DNA of 64,000 bases from assembly GCF_017114915.1 (NCBI RefSeq), contig NZ_JAAUOE010000001.1, forward strand, positions 67,283 through 131,282. Direction: 5' to 3'. Both the position numbers and the translations under genes were made by a program. This DNA is from Pseudomonas frederiksbergensis (GTDB taxonomy: Bacteria > Pseudomonadota > Gammaproteobacteria > Pseudomonadales > Pseudomonadaceae). Shown here one piece after another: positions 36,301 through 43,094 of the stretch. Positions within the stretch are counted from its first letter, which is position 1. Every line of letters begins with the position of its first letter. The notes beneath the pieces are model-generated. The model did not search any database, had not been told where the DNA came from, and saw only the letters and a program-made list of their open reading frames with translations.

Positions 36301-36794
36301 TGGATGTCCAGGCGCTGTGTGGCGTTGAGCAGGCGGGTGATCTTGTTCATCGGTGCAGCGCAGGCGTGCGCAGGCATTTCGCGTATTAACGAGGCTGCGT
36401 CGGGAGAGCGAAGTGTGACGAGCTCATACAGCAATGTCGGGACAAGTTGGCTTTGCTGTGGGTTGGCTGAGTTGATTCGCTGTTCGACCAGAAGCGGATC
36501 AAACTCCAGAGCATCGAAGAACGCCTGATCGGGTTCGGAAAAGTAAGTGTTGGCCGCAGAGATGGCCTCTCCATTGAGCTGGCCACCCAACGCCTGAAGC
36601 GCCTGGCGACTGACGGTGAATTCGCCGACTCGAATGGGGCCGAACAGTTTGTCCAGATCCAAAAGGTTGGGAGTCCTGCCTGCGGGCGGGGAAGTGCTGG
36701 CCTCGGCTGGATTCGGCTGGGGGGGAATGTCGGATATTTTAACGGTTGCTGTCAGATAATTACTCTGGCTTGTTTCAGTTGATAGTGTTGTCAA
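33324..36794 (-). CDS. Large RTX-like protein with TcdA/TcdB-type pore region (putative toxin B component)
   Basis: A 1156-residue protein starting at TTG 36794; an in-frame TAA lies 27 bases upstream, and no ATG or GTG is available before about residue 140. There is no signal peptide. Residues about 185-375 carry amphipathic and hydrophobic helices (VFSGTLSLALGCAALMG, AAAAILIVGARIYGAARVVDDLDDYI), like the TcdA/TcdB pore/translocation domain. Residues about 486-665 have RTX-like Gly/Asp motifs: LGGGNDTVRG, NGDDRIHAGAGDDQIS and DGGSGSDDYYLD. The last 490 residues are beta-rich and unrecognised. The ADP-ribosyltransferase-like gene follows 55 bp downstream. A role in delivering that protein is inferred from the pairing, not shown. 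Confidence 0.75.
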   Translation of the reverse strand: MTTLSTETSQSNYLTATVKISDIPPQPNPAEASTSPPAGRTPNLLDLDKLFGPIRVGEFTVSRQALQALGGQLNGEAISAANTYFSEPDQAFFDALEFDPLLVEQRINSANPQQSQLVPTLLYELVTLRSPDAASLIREMPAHACAAPMNKITRLLNATQRLDIHKDPLPEHLPSWVDKAKSRGMTSMGAGLQAYGLYCAYTGAIDALKKGQLGEALINVGGGAAEIGSLGLEYALTRTGEKMIRHGAMAFEQFCMTTMGKWLCRGAGLIASVLTLPFDIYTAIKSFSDAAKAQGKEAQDLYVTGGLSVFSGTLSLALGCAALMGFQAAGPVGIAAAAILIVGARIYGAARVVDDLDDYIELSVNERWRAGWFAFTGQDQDKELMERFTVAKTYSDYAKALKTKSISWLDNELKDSVEAVVSGRFEIKMQPTRIYRYQWDEAKGESPYTTVNQPVINETDDTYDARDGLPIGDSSIITGQSNPAKGIFWNLGGGNDTVRGVRDKPNHFGYGAGKKILSGGSKDDSFLFQAATEALASTPAPHRTSHLQGGPGTDLLWLQGLNKREDKESNPPYVGFDVNLKNGKLGLLSADSSVEPVQHSTIESIEKVETLAGAANRVTGSDQADLITANGDDRIHAGAGDDQISIRGTHCIVDGGSGSDDYYLDSRSLSVSITEDGQEQSKVYLGVTLEAIQSWRIRDNALVIESLRDDDPQVPQRELIIEAVYQTLNGKRRLRNDKWIFITLDGYHLQPAWPAETPDLTDLQLSICVIAAGLAKTPPVPLYNRPRAIPAKAHSFYYVSRESHHTILVAAQNDKETRSTLYVDFDSTEIDEVRAIYVVEAVEANAFTVLSYTNVHFTITFVQGGGLLSLHRGVIENPGKKSDMGAGILASGWKMNHSFILVMRDGISYHLDFPRHSYLDDAQNTGYNVVDSRASLRERAGQYIFVKPSVEKRTLKTTPQRIDFQTAEHNATYWLEGRSASYDIYPTSNSVIRLSTAQADANTSGSSTWCIYTQHLEEKITHRQLEIKNNRLKIGSIHFHLPDSGDPTLPLEMIDVVVSSGDRYRINTLFEVIGLYAINALACPSPQAIVALIQDHKQRDELENNEIHIQNIHLLDATPGKILYIADTGHWTIDSDPSRTINAEHLIIGEMPQPLN

Positions 36795-37011
36795 AGTTAT
36801 TGCTCTTTTGGAAGTGCGTTATCAGGTGTTGATGAGGGAATGTGTCATGAGGTACCTGTTGGATTCATGTATTTTTACTTTTCCAATTGTGTTGTTGTGT
36901 TTTGTATAAAGTTGTCGGGTGTCGGTTGTTGTGTCTTGCCTGTTTTCCAATTAGCGTGAGATGTAACTCGGCAATAGGCGGGTTTATTTTTTTTACGCAA
37001 AGGAGTGCGTT
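36795..37011. promoter_or_regulatory. AT-rich divergent promoter region of the toxin-like locus
   Basis: This 217-bp AT-rich segment separates the toxin pair from two small plus-strand genes. TTTTCCAATT occurs twice, at 36879-36888 and 36943-36952, 64 bp apart, and a TATAAA follows at 36905-36910. The exact repeat suggests regulator binding sites for both directions. Confidence 0.45.
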
Positions 37012-37206
37012 GTGACGATTTATGAAGATGAGTGGGCTTTTTGGGATGACATCGCTGGGCGGTATGTTTTAAAGAACGCCAATACCGATCCGAATACTGG
37101 AAATATCATTGAGGCCGCAGGTTTTTACGCTGATGCCATGGTGGTGGAACGCCGCAAGCGCAGACGAGCGAAAGTGCCGACGGTCAGCCACGAAAGCATG
37201 GAGTGA
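37012..37206 (+). CDS. Small hypothetical protein beside toxin-like genes
   Basis: A 64-residue protein starting at GTG 37012, with a strong AAGGAG seven bases upstream, which supports real translation. It begins with an acidic/aromatic stretch (YEDEWAFWDDIAG) and ends in a basic patch (VVERRKRRRAKV). No known family is recognised. It is followed nine bases later by the 187-residue gene on the same strand, and is divergent from the large RTX-like gene. An accessory, immunity or regulatory role is possible but not supported by any motif. Confidence 0.6.
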   Translation: MTIYEDEWAFWDDIAGRYVLKNANTDPNTGNIIEAAGFYADAMVVERRKRRRAKVPTVSHESME

Positions 37207-37215
37207 TAAAAGTCT

Positions 37216-37779
37216 ATGGAAAGTAATAGTAAGGGGTTTGCCGCTAATCTTTATGTCAACGGATTGCCCGTTGTATTGAATCAGCAGCGCCTTAAGGCAC
37301 GTTTGCGCAATGTGCGCATCACTCAGCGTGAGCGACTGGATGTTGAAGTGGCTCTGGCCAGCGATGAAGGAACAGAGTTCCTGACGTTGGCCGATCACGA
37401 AAGCGACAAGCCACTATTGTTTAAGTTTATTCCTCAGGGTGAAAGTTATTCGGTCATGGTGGCGTTAAGGGGGGGCTATGATGGGGCCTATCTGGCAATC
37501 AAACCTGAGGCCCGCCAACTTGTAGTCCGTAAAGGTTTCCCCGGGAAAGGATTTTCCATCGTCAAACACGGCGCAGAGAAAGCCTGGTTCAGCGATCTGA
37601 ACGCCAAGCCGAGCTATGTGTACTTGCGCAATGAGGAGAGCGCAGGGGTTCTCTATCTGGCCAATGATAAGGGAAGGCTGCATTTCAAGGATGTCGATCC
37701 CAACACCTCCAGCCATGACGCGTACAACAACAGCCCGGTGACCTTTGTAATCAAGACCGTCGACAAACCAAATAAGTGA
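37216..37779 (+). CDS. Hypothetical protein, possibly beta-trefoil-like
   Basis: A 187-residue protein starting at ATG 37216. There is no signal peptide or membrane segment. Two similar stretches, DGAYLAIKPEARQLVVRKGFPGKGFSIVKHG and YVYLRNEESAGVLYLANDKGRLHFKDVD, have the alternating hydrophobic pattern of beta-trefoil or lectin-like folds; this is a weak inference. It forms a probable operon with the small gene before it, and a terminator follows at 37788-37818. Linked to the toxin-like locus by position only. Confidence 0.65.
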   Translation: MESNSKGFAANLYVNGLPVVLNQQRLKARLRNVRITQRERLDVEVALASDEGTEFLTLADHESDKPLLFKFIPQGESYSVMVALRGGYDGAYLAIKPEARQLVVRKGFPGKGFSIVKHGAEKAWFSDLNAKPSYVYLRNEESAGVLYLANDKGRLHFKDVDPNTSSHDAYNNSPVTFVIKTVDKPNK

Positions 37780-37787
37780 TGAAGAGA

Positions 37788-37818
37788 GCCCACCGCCAAT
37801 TGGCCAGCGGCGGTGGGC
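37788..37818. terminator. Hairpin terminator after the 187-residue gene
   Basis: GCCCACCGCC (37788-37797) pairs perfectly with GGCGGTGGGC (37809-37818). It lies between convergent genes ending at 37779 and 37840. Confidence 0.7.
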
Positions 37819-37839
37819 ATTTCGTCGGCGGGTTTGATA

Positions 37840-39156
37840 TCAGTATGCATACCGCAACATTGCGTGAGGCAGATGGCGCAGGGCAAAGAACCCGACCAGC
37901 GCCAGCAATGCCGGAAGAATCAGCCACCAGACCTTGAACGGCATGCCGTTGAGCGGCGTCTGGCGCTGACTCAGCCACAGGCTGGCCGCACAGACGCACG
38001 CGGCCAGCATCGCACCGGCAAGAACATCCGTTGGCCAGTGCGCCCCCAGATACACTCGCGACAAGGCAATCGTCAGTGCTGGCAAGCAGCCCACCAATAA
38101 CCAGGTCAGGCGCATTCGCGGTGGTTGCCCGCGGCCAGCCAGCACCGCGAGCGTCAGGAACAGCGCGAAAGAGCCCGAGGCATGGCCGCTGGGCATGCTG
38201 TAGCTGGTCAATGGATCACTCAGCACTTCCGGGCGCACGCGGGCGAAAAAGTGCTTGGTCGCGGTGTTGCCCAGCGCGGTGAAAAACAAAGTGTCGCCAG
38301 CGAAGATTGCATGGCGCCATTGGCGAGTGAGCAACAGCAAGGCGGTCAGCAGGGCGCTGAGCATAAACATGTTGCGGAATTCGCCGATCAGCGTGAACAC
38401 CACCGCCACTTCATCGAGCATCGGGCTGCGGTGTTCCTGCACCAGAGCCATCAACCCTTGGTCGAGGGCGGTCAGGTGCGGATAGCCGATGAACAGGCCG
38501 ATCAGGATTAGCAGACTCATGCTGCTGATCCAGACCGTTGCCCGGCGATGGCGGCGCAGGCTGCTGTTGGCGCTGAGGCCGACCATCACCGCAATGCTGC
38601 CGGCGACGATCCCTGCCTGCAGCCAGAAACCTTCCGGCAGCGGCAGGCGAATCGCCGCCCCGGTGGCCCAGCCCGGCAGCAGGTAGGCGAGGCTCCAGCC
38701 CGCAGCGGCCAACAGGCTGACGACGGCGAAGCGCGGGAATGGCATATCGCACATCCCGGCGACCATCGGCAGCATCGGTCGTAACGGGCCGATGAAACGT
38801 CCGACCAACAGGCTGGCAATGCCATAACGCTGGAAATAGGCCTCGGCCCCGACCATCCATTCCGGATGATGGCGCAACCCCGGCAGGCGCCGGATGTTCT
38901 GGTGGAAATGCCGTCCCAAATAATACGAAACGATGTCGCCCAACACGCCGCCGAGAAAACCCAGCAGCAGCGTTTCACCCAGCGACAGCGCGCCACTGCC
39001 GGCCAGCACCGACACCGCAAACAACAACACCGTGCCGGGCACGACAAGCCCGGCAATCGCCAGGCATTCCACACAAGCGACTATGAACACCGCCACGGCC
39101 AGCCACTGCGGATTGACCGTCAGCCAACCGGTCACGCTATCGAGCCATAGGCCCAT
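37840..39156 (-). CDS. DedA-PAP2 phosphatase fusion protein
   Basis: A 438-residue membrane protein. Residues 1-200 are a DedA domain (VECLAIAGLVVPGTVLLF, LPMVAGMCDMPFPRFAVVSLLAAAGWS). Residues about 225-420 are a PAP2 lipid phosphatase: KHFFARVRPEV (motif 1), YSMPSGHASGSFAL (motif 2) and SRVYLGAHWPTDVLAG (motif 3), with all catalytic residues present. The fusion suggests that flipping and dephosphorylation of a lipid carrier such as undecaprenyl pyrophosphate are coupled. It is transcribed alone and opposite to the small genes of the toxin-like island. Confidence 0.93.
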   Translation of the reverse strand: MGLWLDSVTGWLTVNPQWLAVAVFIVACVECLAIAGLVVPGTVLLFAVSVLAGSGALSLGETLLLGFLGGVLGDIVSYYLGRHFHQNIRRLPGLRHHPEWMVGAEAYFQRYGIASLLVGRFIGPLRPMLPMVAGMCDMPFPRFAVVSLLAAAGWSLAYLLPGWATGAAIRLPLPEGFWLQAGIVAGSIAVMVGLSANSSLRRHRRATVWISSMSLLILIGLFIGYPHLTALDQGLMALVQEHRSPMLDEVAVVFTLIGEFRNMFMLSALLTALLLLTRQWRHAIFAGDTLFFTALGNTATKHFFARVRPEVLSDPLTSYSMPSGHASGSFALFLTLAVLAGRGQPPRMRLTWLLVGCLPALTIALSRVYLGAHWPTDVLAGAMLAACVCAASLWLSQRQTPLNGMPFKVWWLILPALLALVGFFALRHLPHAMLRYAY

Positions 39157-39204
39157 AAAAATAACTCCATCGTATTGATTGAATCTATGTAGGGGCGATT
39201 GTGT

Positions 39205-39900
39205 TCACAGCAAAAAATAATCGCGACCTTCGACTTGCCCACGTCGCAGCGGGTTACGAGTGCAATAGGCGGCATAAGCCGCATCGACGAAACGGTACAT
39301 CAAATGTTCGTCGCGCCCGTGGGGAATGCCCAGGCGTGTGGTCTGGATGATATGGCCGGGTGCCGGTCCGATGTCTTCCACCAGCAGCACTTCATGGTCG
39401 AAGCGCTTGGCATCCCAGACGGGCACCTTCAATCCCAGTGCCTTGCACAGCAATGTCTGCCCGGCACACAGCTTTTGTGAGGGACGAGGGCGACCCTGAG
39501 CATCGGGATTGTTCAGCAGCATCTGCGCCAGGCTCGCCGGCCCGCTCAGTTCATCGACCCATGGATAGGCGGATTTGATCAGCACCGCATTGCCCGGACC
39601 TTGAGCACTGAAGTTCAGGGAATCGCCGCCGCGGGCGTAGTACATATAAATGTGGCCACCATCCAGAAACAAAGCCTTACGCTTTTCTGTGTAACCCAGG
39701 GAGGCGTGGCTGCCTTTTTCTTCGCAGTAATAGGCCTCGGTCTCGATGATCCGGGCGCTGAGCCACAGGTCGTCGACCCGATGACGGATGATTTTGCCCA
39801 GTAAATCCCGGGCCAGGGTTTGGGCGTCGCGGTCGAAAAACGCATCCGGCAACGCCTTGGGTGGGCGCATATCGGACGCACGGACAGTCAGGTTGGTCAT
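39205..39900 (-). CDS. mpg: DNA-3-methyladenine glycosylase (AAG/MPG type)
   Basis: A 231-residue base-excision repair enzyme that removes alkylated purines. Family features: LARDLLGKIIRHR, ETEAYYCEEKGSHASLGYTEKRKALFLDGGHIYMYYARGGDSLNFSAQGPGNAVLIKSA, with catalytic Glu in IIETEAYY and intercalating Tyr in the YMYYARG segment. Start at ATG 39900. It is oriented away from proA and follows the DedA-PAP2 gene on the same strand. The gene is normally the next core gene after lrgAB/LON in related genomes, so the island lies just before it. Confidence 0.95.
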   Translation of the reverse strand: MTNLTVRASDMRPPKALPDAFFDRDAQTLARDLLGKIIRHRVDDLWLSARIIETEAYYCEEKGSHASLGYTEKRKALFLDGGHIYMYYARGGDSLNFSAQGPGNAVLIKSAYPWVDELSGPASLAQMLLNNPDAQGRPRPSQKLCAGQTLLCKALGLKVPVWDAKRFDHEVLLVEDIGPAPGHIIQTTRLGIPHGRDEHLMYRFVDAAYAAYCTRNPLRRGQVEGRDYFLL

Positions 39901-40077
39901 GATGAACAGCGTTTATCAGGGCTGATTGAGTCGTGATCATAACAATATGGAACTTAATCCCGGCTGAACATCGGCAAATTGCTCCCCATTTCGACCATCC
40001 GCCCGTCACCGCTGTTAGTCGGGAGACGCGACAGCTATAATCTGCCGCTTTCCTCTTTACCAAGACCACAGCAGACC

Positions 40078-41349
40078 ATGACTGAGTCCGTTCTTGACTA
40101 TATGACCCGCCTGGGTCGCGCCGCCCGCGAAGCTTCCCGCGTGATCGGCCGCGCCAGCACCGCGCAGAAAAACCGCGCCTTGCAGGCGGCGGCCAATGCG
40201 CTGGACGCCTCTCGCGCCGAGCTGACCGCAGCCAATGAGCAGGATTTGGCCGCCGGTCGCGCCAATGGTCTTGAGCCTGCCCTGCTGGAGCGTCTGGCAC
40301 TGACCCCGGCGCGCATCGACGGCATGATCGTCGGTTTGCGTCAGGTCGCGGCACTGCCGGACCCGGTCGGTGCAATCCGTGACATGAGTTATCGGCCATC
40401 GGGCATTCAGGTCGGCAAGATGCGCGTGCCGTTGGGCGTGATCGGGATCATCTACGAGTCGCGGCCGAACGTGACCATCGATGCCGCCAGCCTGTGCCTG
40501 AAGTCCGGCAACGCGACCATCCTGCGTGGCGGCTCCGAGGCCATTCATTCCAACCGCGCCATCGCCGCCTGCATCCAGCGTGGCCTGGCCGAGGCCGGTC
40601 TGCCGGCCGCCGTGGTGCAAGTGGTCGAAACCACCGACCGTGCCGCCGTTGGCGCGCTGATCACCATGCCCGAATACGTCGACGTCATCGTGCCCCGGGG
40701 CGGCCGTGGCCTGATCGAACGGATCAGCCGCGATGCCCGCGTGCCCGTCATCAAGCACCTGGACGGCATCTGTCACGTCTACGTCGCCGCCCACGCCGAT
40801 CTGCCGAAAGCCCAGCGCATTGCGTTCAACGCCAAGACTTACCGTTATGGCATCTGCGGCGCCATGGAAACCCTGTTGGTCGATCTAGCCGTTGCCAAAG
40901 AGTTTCTGCCGGCGATGGCTGCCCAGTTCCGCGAAAAAGGCGTCGAACTGCGCGGTTGCGAGCGCACCCGGGCGATCATCGAGGCCGTCGCGGCCACTGA
41001 AGAAGACTGGACTACCGAATACCTGGCGCCGATCCTCTCGATCCGCGTGGTCGACGGGCTGGATCAGGCCATCGAGCACATTAATAAGAACGGCTCCCAT
41101 CACACCGACTCGATCGTCAGTGAAAACCTGGCCGACACCCGGCGTTTCGTGGCTGAAGTCGATTCGTCCTCGGTGATGATCAACACCCCGACGTGCTTCG
41201 CCGATGGCTTCGAATACGGATTGGGTGCCGAGATTGGCATTTCTACTGATAAGCTGCACGCCCGCGGCCCGGTGGGCCTCGAAGGTCTGACCTGCGAGAA
41301 GTACATCGTGGTCGGTGACGGACAGTTGCGCGGCCAGGAGTCGCTCTGA
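40078..41349 (+). CDS. proA: Gamma-glutamyl phosphate reductase
   Basis: A 423-residue enzyme starting at ATG 40078; upstream in-frame codons are unlikely to be used. It reduces gamma-glutamyl phosphate to glutamate semialdehyde in proline synthesis. Conserved pieces: [53 protein letters not shown], the catalytic Cys in DGICHVY, and [22 protein letters not shown] at the end. It is the first gene of a core cluster and is followed one base later by nadD. Confidence 0.97.
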   Translation: MTESVLDYMTRLGRAAREASRVIGRASTAQKNRALQAAANALDASRAELTAANEQDLAAGRANGLEPALLERLALTPARIDGMIVGLRQVAALPDPVGAIRDMSYRPSGIQVGKMRVPLGVIGIIYESRPNVTIDAASLCLKSGNATILRGGSEAIHSNRAIAACIQRGLAEAGLPAAVVQVVETTDRAAVGALITMPEYVDVIVPRGGRGLIERISRDARVPVIKHLDGICHVYVAAHADLPKAQRIAFNAKTYRYGICGAMETLLVDLAVAKEFLPAMAAQFREKGVELRGCERTRAIIEAVAATEEDWTTEYLAPILSIRVVDGLDQAIEHINKNGSHHTDSIVSENLADTRRFVAEVDSSSVMINTPTCFADGFEYGLGAEIGISTDKLHARGPVGLEGLTCEKYIVVGDGQLRGQESL

Positions 41350-41350
41350 C

Positions 41351-42040
41351 TTGGGCGACCTCGATCCGTCTGCCCCAGTGACCGCCAGCGAGCCCCGGCC
41401 TCGACGCATTGGCGTACTGGGCGGGACTTTCGACCCGGTGCACATCGGCCATCTGCGCGGCGCGCTGGAAGTCGCCGAATCGCTGACGCTCGATGAGTTG
41501 CGTCTGACGCCCAGTGCCAGGCCGCCCCATCGTGGCACGCCACAGGTGTCGGCGAAGGACCGTCTGGCGATGGTCAAGTGCGCGGTGGCCGGTGTGCCGC
41601 CGTTGGTGGTGGACGCTCGCGAATTGCAGCGGGACAAACCGTCCTACACCATCGACACCCTGGAACTGATGCGCACCGAACTTGCCGCTTCAGACCAGGT
41701 TTTTCTACTTTTGGGCTGGGACGCATTTTGCGGCCTGCCCACTTGGCACCGCTGGGAAGAGTTGCTCCAGCATTGCCACATCCTGGTGCTGCAACGCCCG
41801 GATGCCGACAGCGAACCGCCGGATGCCTTGCGCAACCTGCTGGCAGCGCGTTCGGTGAACGACCCGCTGGCCCTCAAAGGGCCGAGCGGACAGATTGCAT
41901 TCGTCTGGCAGACACCGCTCGCGGTATCCGCCACCCAGATCCGTCAACTGCTGGCCAGCGGTAAGTCGGTACGTTTCCTGGTGCCCGACGCGGTCCTGGC
42001 CTACATCGATGCGCACGGGCTTTACCGTGCGTCGAACTGA
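41351..42040 (+). CDS. nadD: Nicotinate-mononucleotide adenylyltransferase
   Basis: A nucleotidyltransferase making nicotinate adenine dinucleotide in NAD synthesis. The HxGH motif is in [18 protein letters not shown], and the C-terminal [23 protein letters not shown] is the ISxxxxR-type motif. The start is uncertain: TTG 41351, one base after the proA stop (229 residues), or GTG 41378 (220 residues). The conserved fold begins at about 41405 in either case. Confidence 0.93.
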   Translation: MGDLDPSAPVTASEPRPRRIGVLGGTFDPVHIGHLRGALEVAESLTLDELRLTPSARPPHRGTPQVSAKDRLAMVKCAVAGVPPLVVDARELQRDKPSYTIDTLELMRTELAASDQVFLLLGWDAFCGLPTWHRWEELLQHCHILVLQRPDADSEPPDALRNLLAARSVNDPLALKGPSGQIAFVWQTPLAVSATQIRQLLASGKSVRFLVPDAVLAYIDAHGLYRASN

Positions 42041-42112
42041 AAAAGGGCGCGCTTCAAGGCACGTGAATGCGTGTATCGAAGCGCCCGAACATACGAGCAA
42101 AACGAGTTTTAT

Positions 42113-42607
42113 ATGACTGACAAAGACGTAAGCAAAGTAAAGCGCAAGGGCACATTCAAGAGCGCCCCGCTGCCAGTAGAAGCGCCAACTGGCGCGCCAC
42201 TGGCCGGCGAAGAGCTGGTCAAGGTTGCCGTAGCGGCCCTGGAAGACGTCAAGGCCCAGGACATTCAGGTGATCGACGTTCGTGAAAAGCAGAGCATCAC
42301 TGACTACATGATCATCGCCACCGGTACGTCCAACCGCCAGATCGGCGCGATGCTGGACAAGGTCCGCGAAGCGGTCAAGGCCCGGGGCGTCAAGCCGCTG
42401 GGTGAAGAAGGCAAGGGCGACAGCGACTGGGTGTTGCTGGATATGGACGACGTCATCGTGCACATGATGACCGCCTCGGCTCGTCAGTTTTACGACCTGG
42501 AACGCCTGTGGGCCGGCGCCGAGCAAAGCCGTTCGGCCAGCGCTGCACACCACAGCCCCGAGAACACCCATGAGCATTTCACCAAGCTCAACAAAGACCA
42601 GCAATAA
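42113..42607 (+). CDS. rsfS: Ribosomal silencing factor RsfS
   Basis: A 164-residue protein starting at ATG 42113. The central RsfS/YbeB domain (about 30-140) contains VREKQSITDYMIIATGTSNRQIGAMLDKV, GEGKGDSDWVLLDMDDVIVHMM and YDLERLWAGA. It binds ribosomal protein uL14 and blocks 30S-50S joining when nutrients run low. The N- and C-terminal tails make it longer than E. coli RsfS; they are low in conserved features. Followed by rlmH after nine bases. Confidence 0.95.
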   Translation: MTDKDVSKVKRKGTFKSAPLPVEAPTGAPLAGEELVKVAVAALEDVKAQDIQVIDVREKQSITDYMIIATGTSNRQIGAMLDKVREAVKARGVKPLGEEGKGDSDWVLLDMDDVIVHMMTASARQFYDLERLWAGAEQSRSASAAHHSPENTHEHFTKLNKDQQ

Positions 42608-42616
42608 GGGACCGCT

Positions 42617-43084
42617 GTGCGACTGCGACTGATCGCCGTCGGTTCACGCATGCCCAAGTGGGTGGAAGAAGGCTGGCATGAATATGCCAAGCGTCTTCCG
42701 TCCGAGCTGGCGTTGGAACTGGTGGAAATTCCGCTCAACACCCGCGGCAAGAACGCCGACGTGGCGCGCTTTATCCGTCAGGAGGGCGAAGCCATGCTGG
42801 CCAAGGTCGGCCCGAATGAGCGCATTGTCACCCTCGAAGTCCACGGCAAGCCCTGGAGCACCGAGCAACTGGCAGTCGAACTCGATCGCTGGCGGCTGGA
42901 CTCGCGCACGGTGAATTTCATGGTCGGCGGCCCCGAGGGGCTGGCGCCGGAAGTCTGTGCCCGGGCGGATCAACGCTGGTCGTTGTCACCGTTGACGTTG
43001 CCGCATCCGCTGGTGCGGATTCTGATCGGCGAACAGCTGTATCGTGCCTGGACAGTGTTGTCCGGCCACCCTTACCACAAGTAG
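42617..43084 (+). CDS. rlmH: 23S rRNA (pseudouridine1915-N3)-methyltransferase
   Basis: A 155-residue SPOUT methyltransferase starting at GTG 42617. The trefoil-knot signature is seen as [19 protein letters not shown], and the C-terminal [34 protein letters not shown] is nearly invariant in the family. It methylates pseudouridine 1915 in helix 69 of 23S rRNA on the 70S ribosome. It is in the rsfS-mrdA operon. Confidence 0.97.
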   Translation: MRLRLIAVGSRMPKWVEEGWHEYAKRLPSELALELVEIPLNTRGKNADVARFIRQEGEAMLAKVGPNERIVTLEVHGKPWSTEQLAVELDRWRLDSRTVNFMVGGPEGLAPEVCARADQRWSLSPLTLPHPLVRILIGEQLYRAWTVLSGHPYHK

Positions 43085-43094
43085 TTCTGCCCTC

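Noticed and set aside
31391..37779. Prophage or integrative element
   Set aside because: No integrase, transposase, tRNA or flanking direct repeat was recognised around the toxin-like genes.
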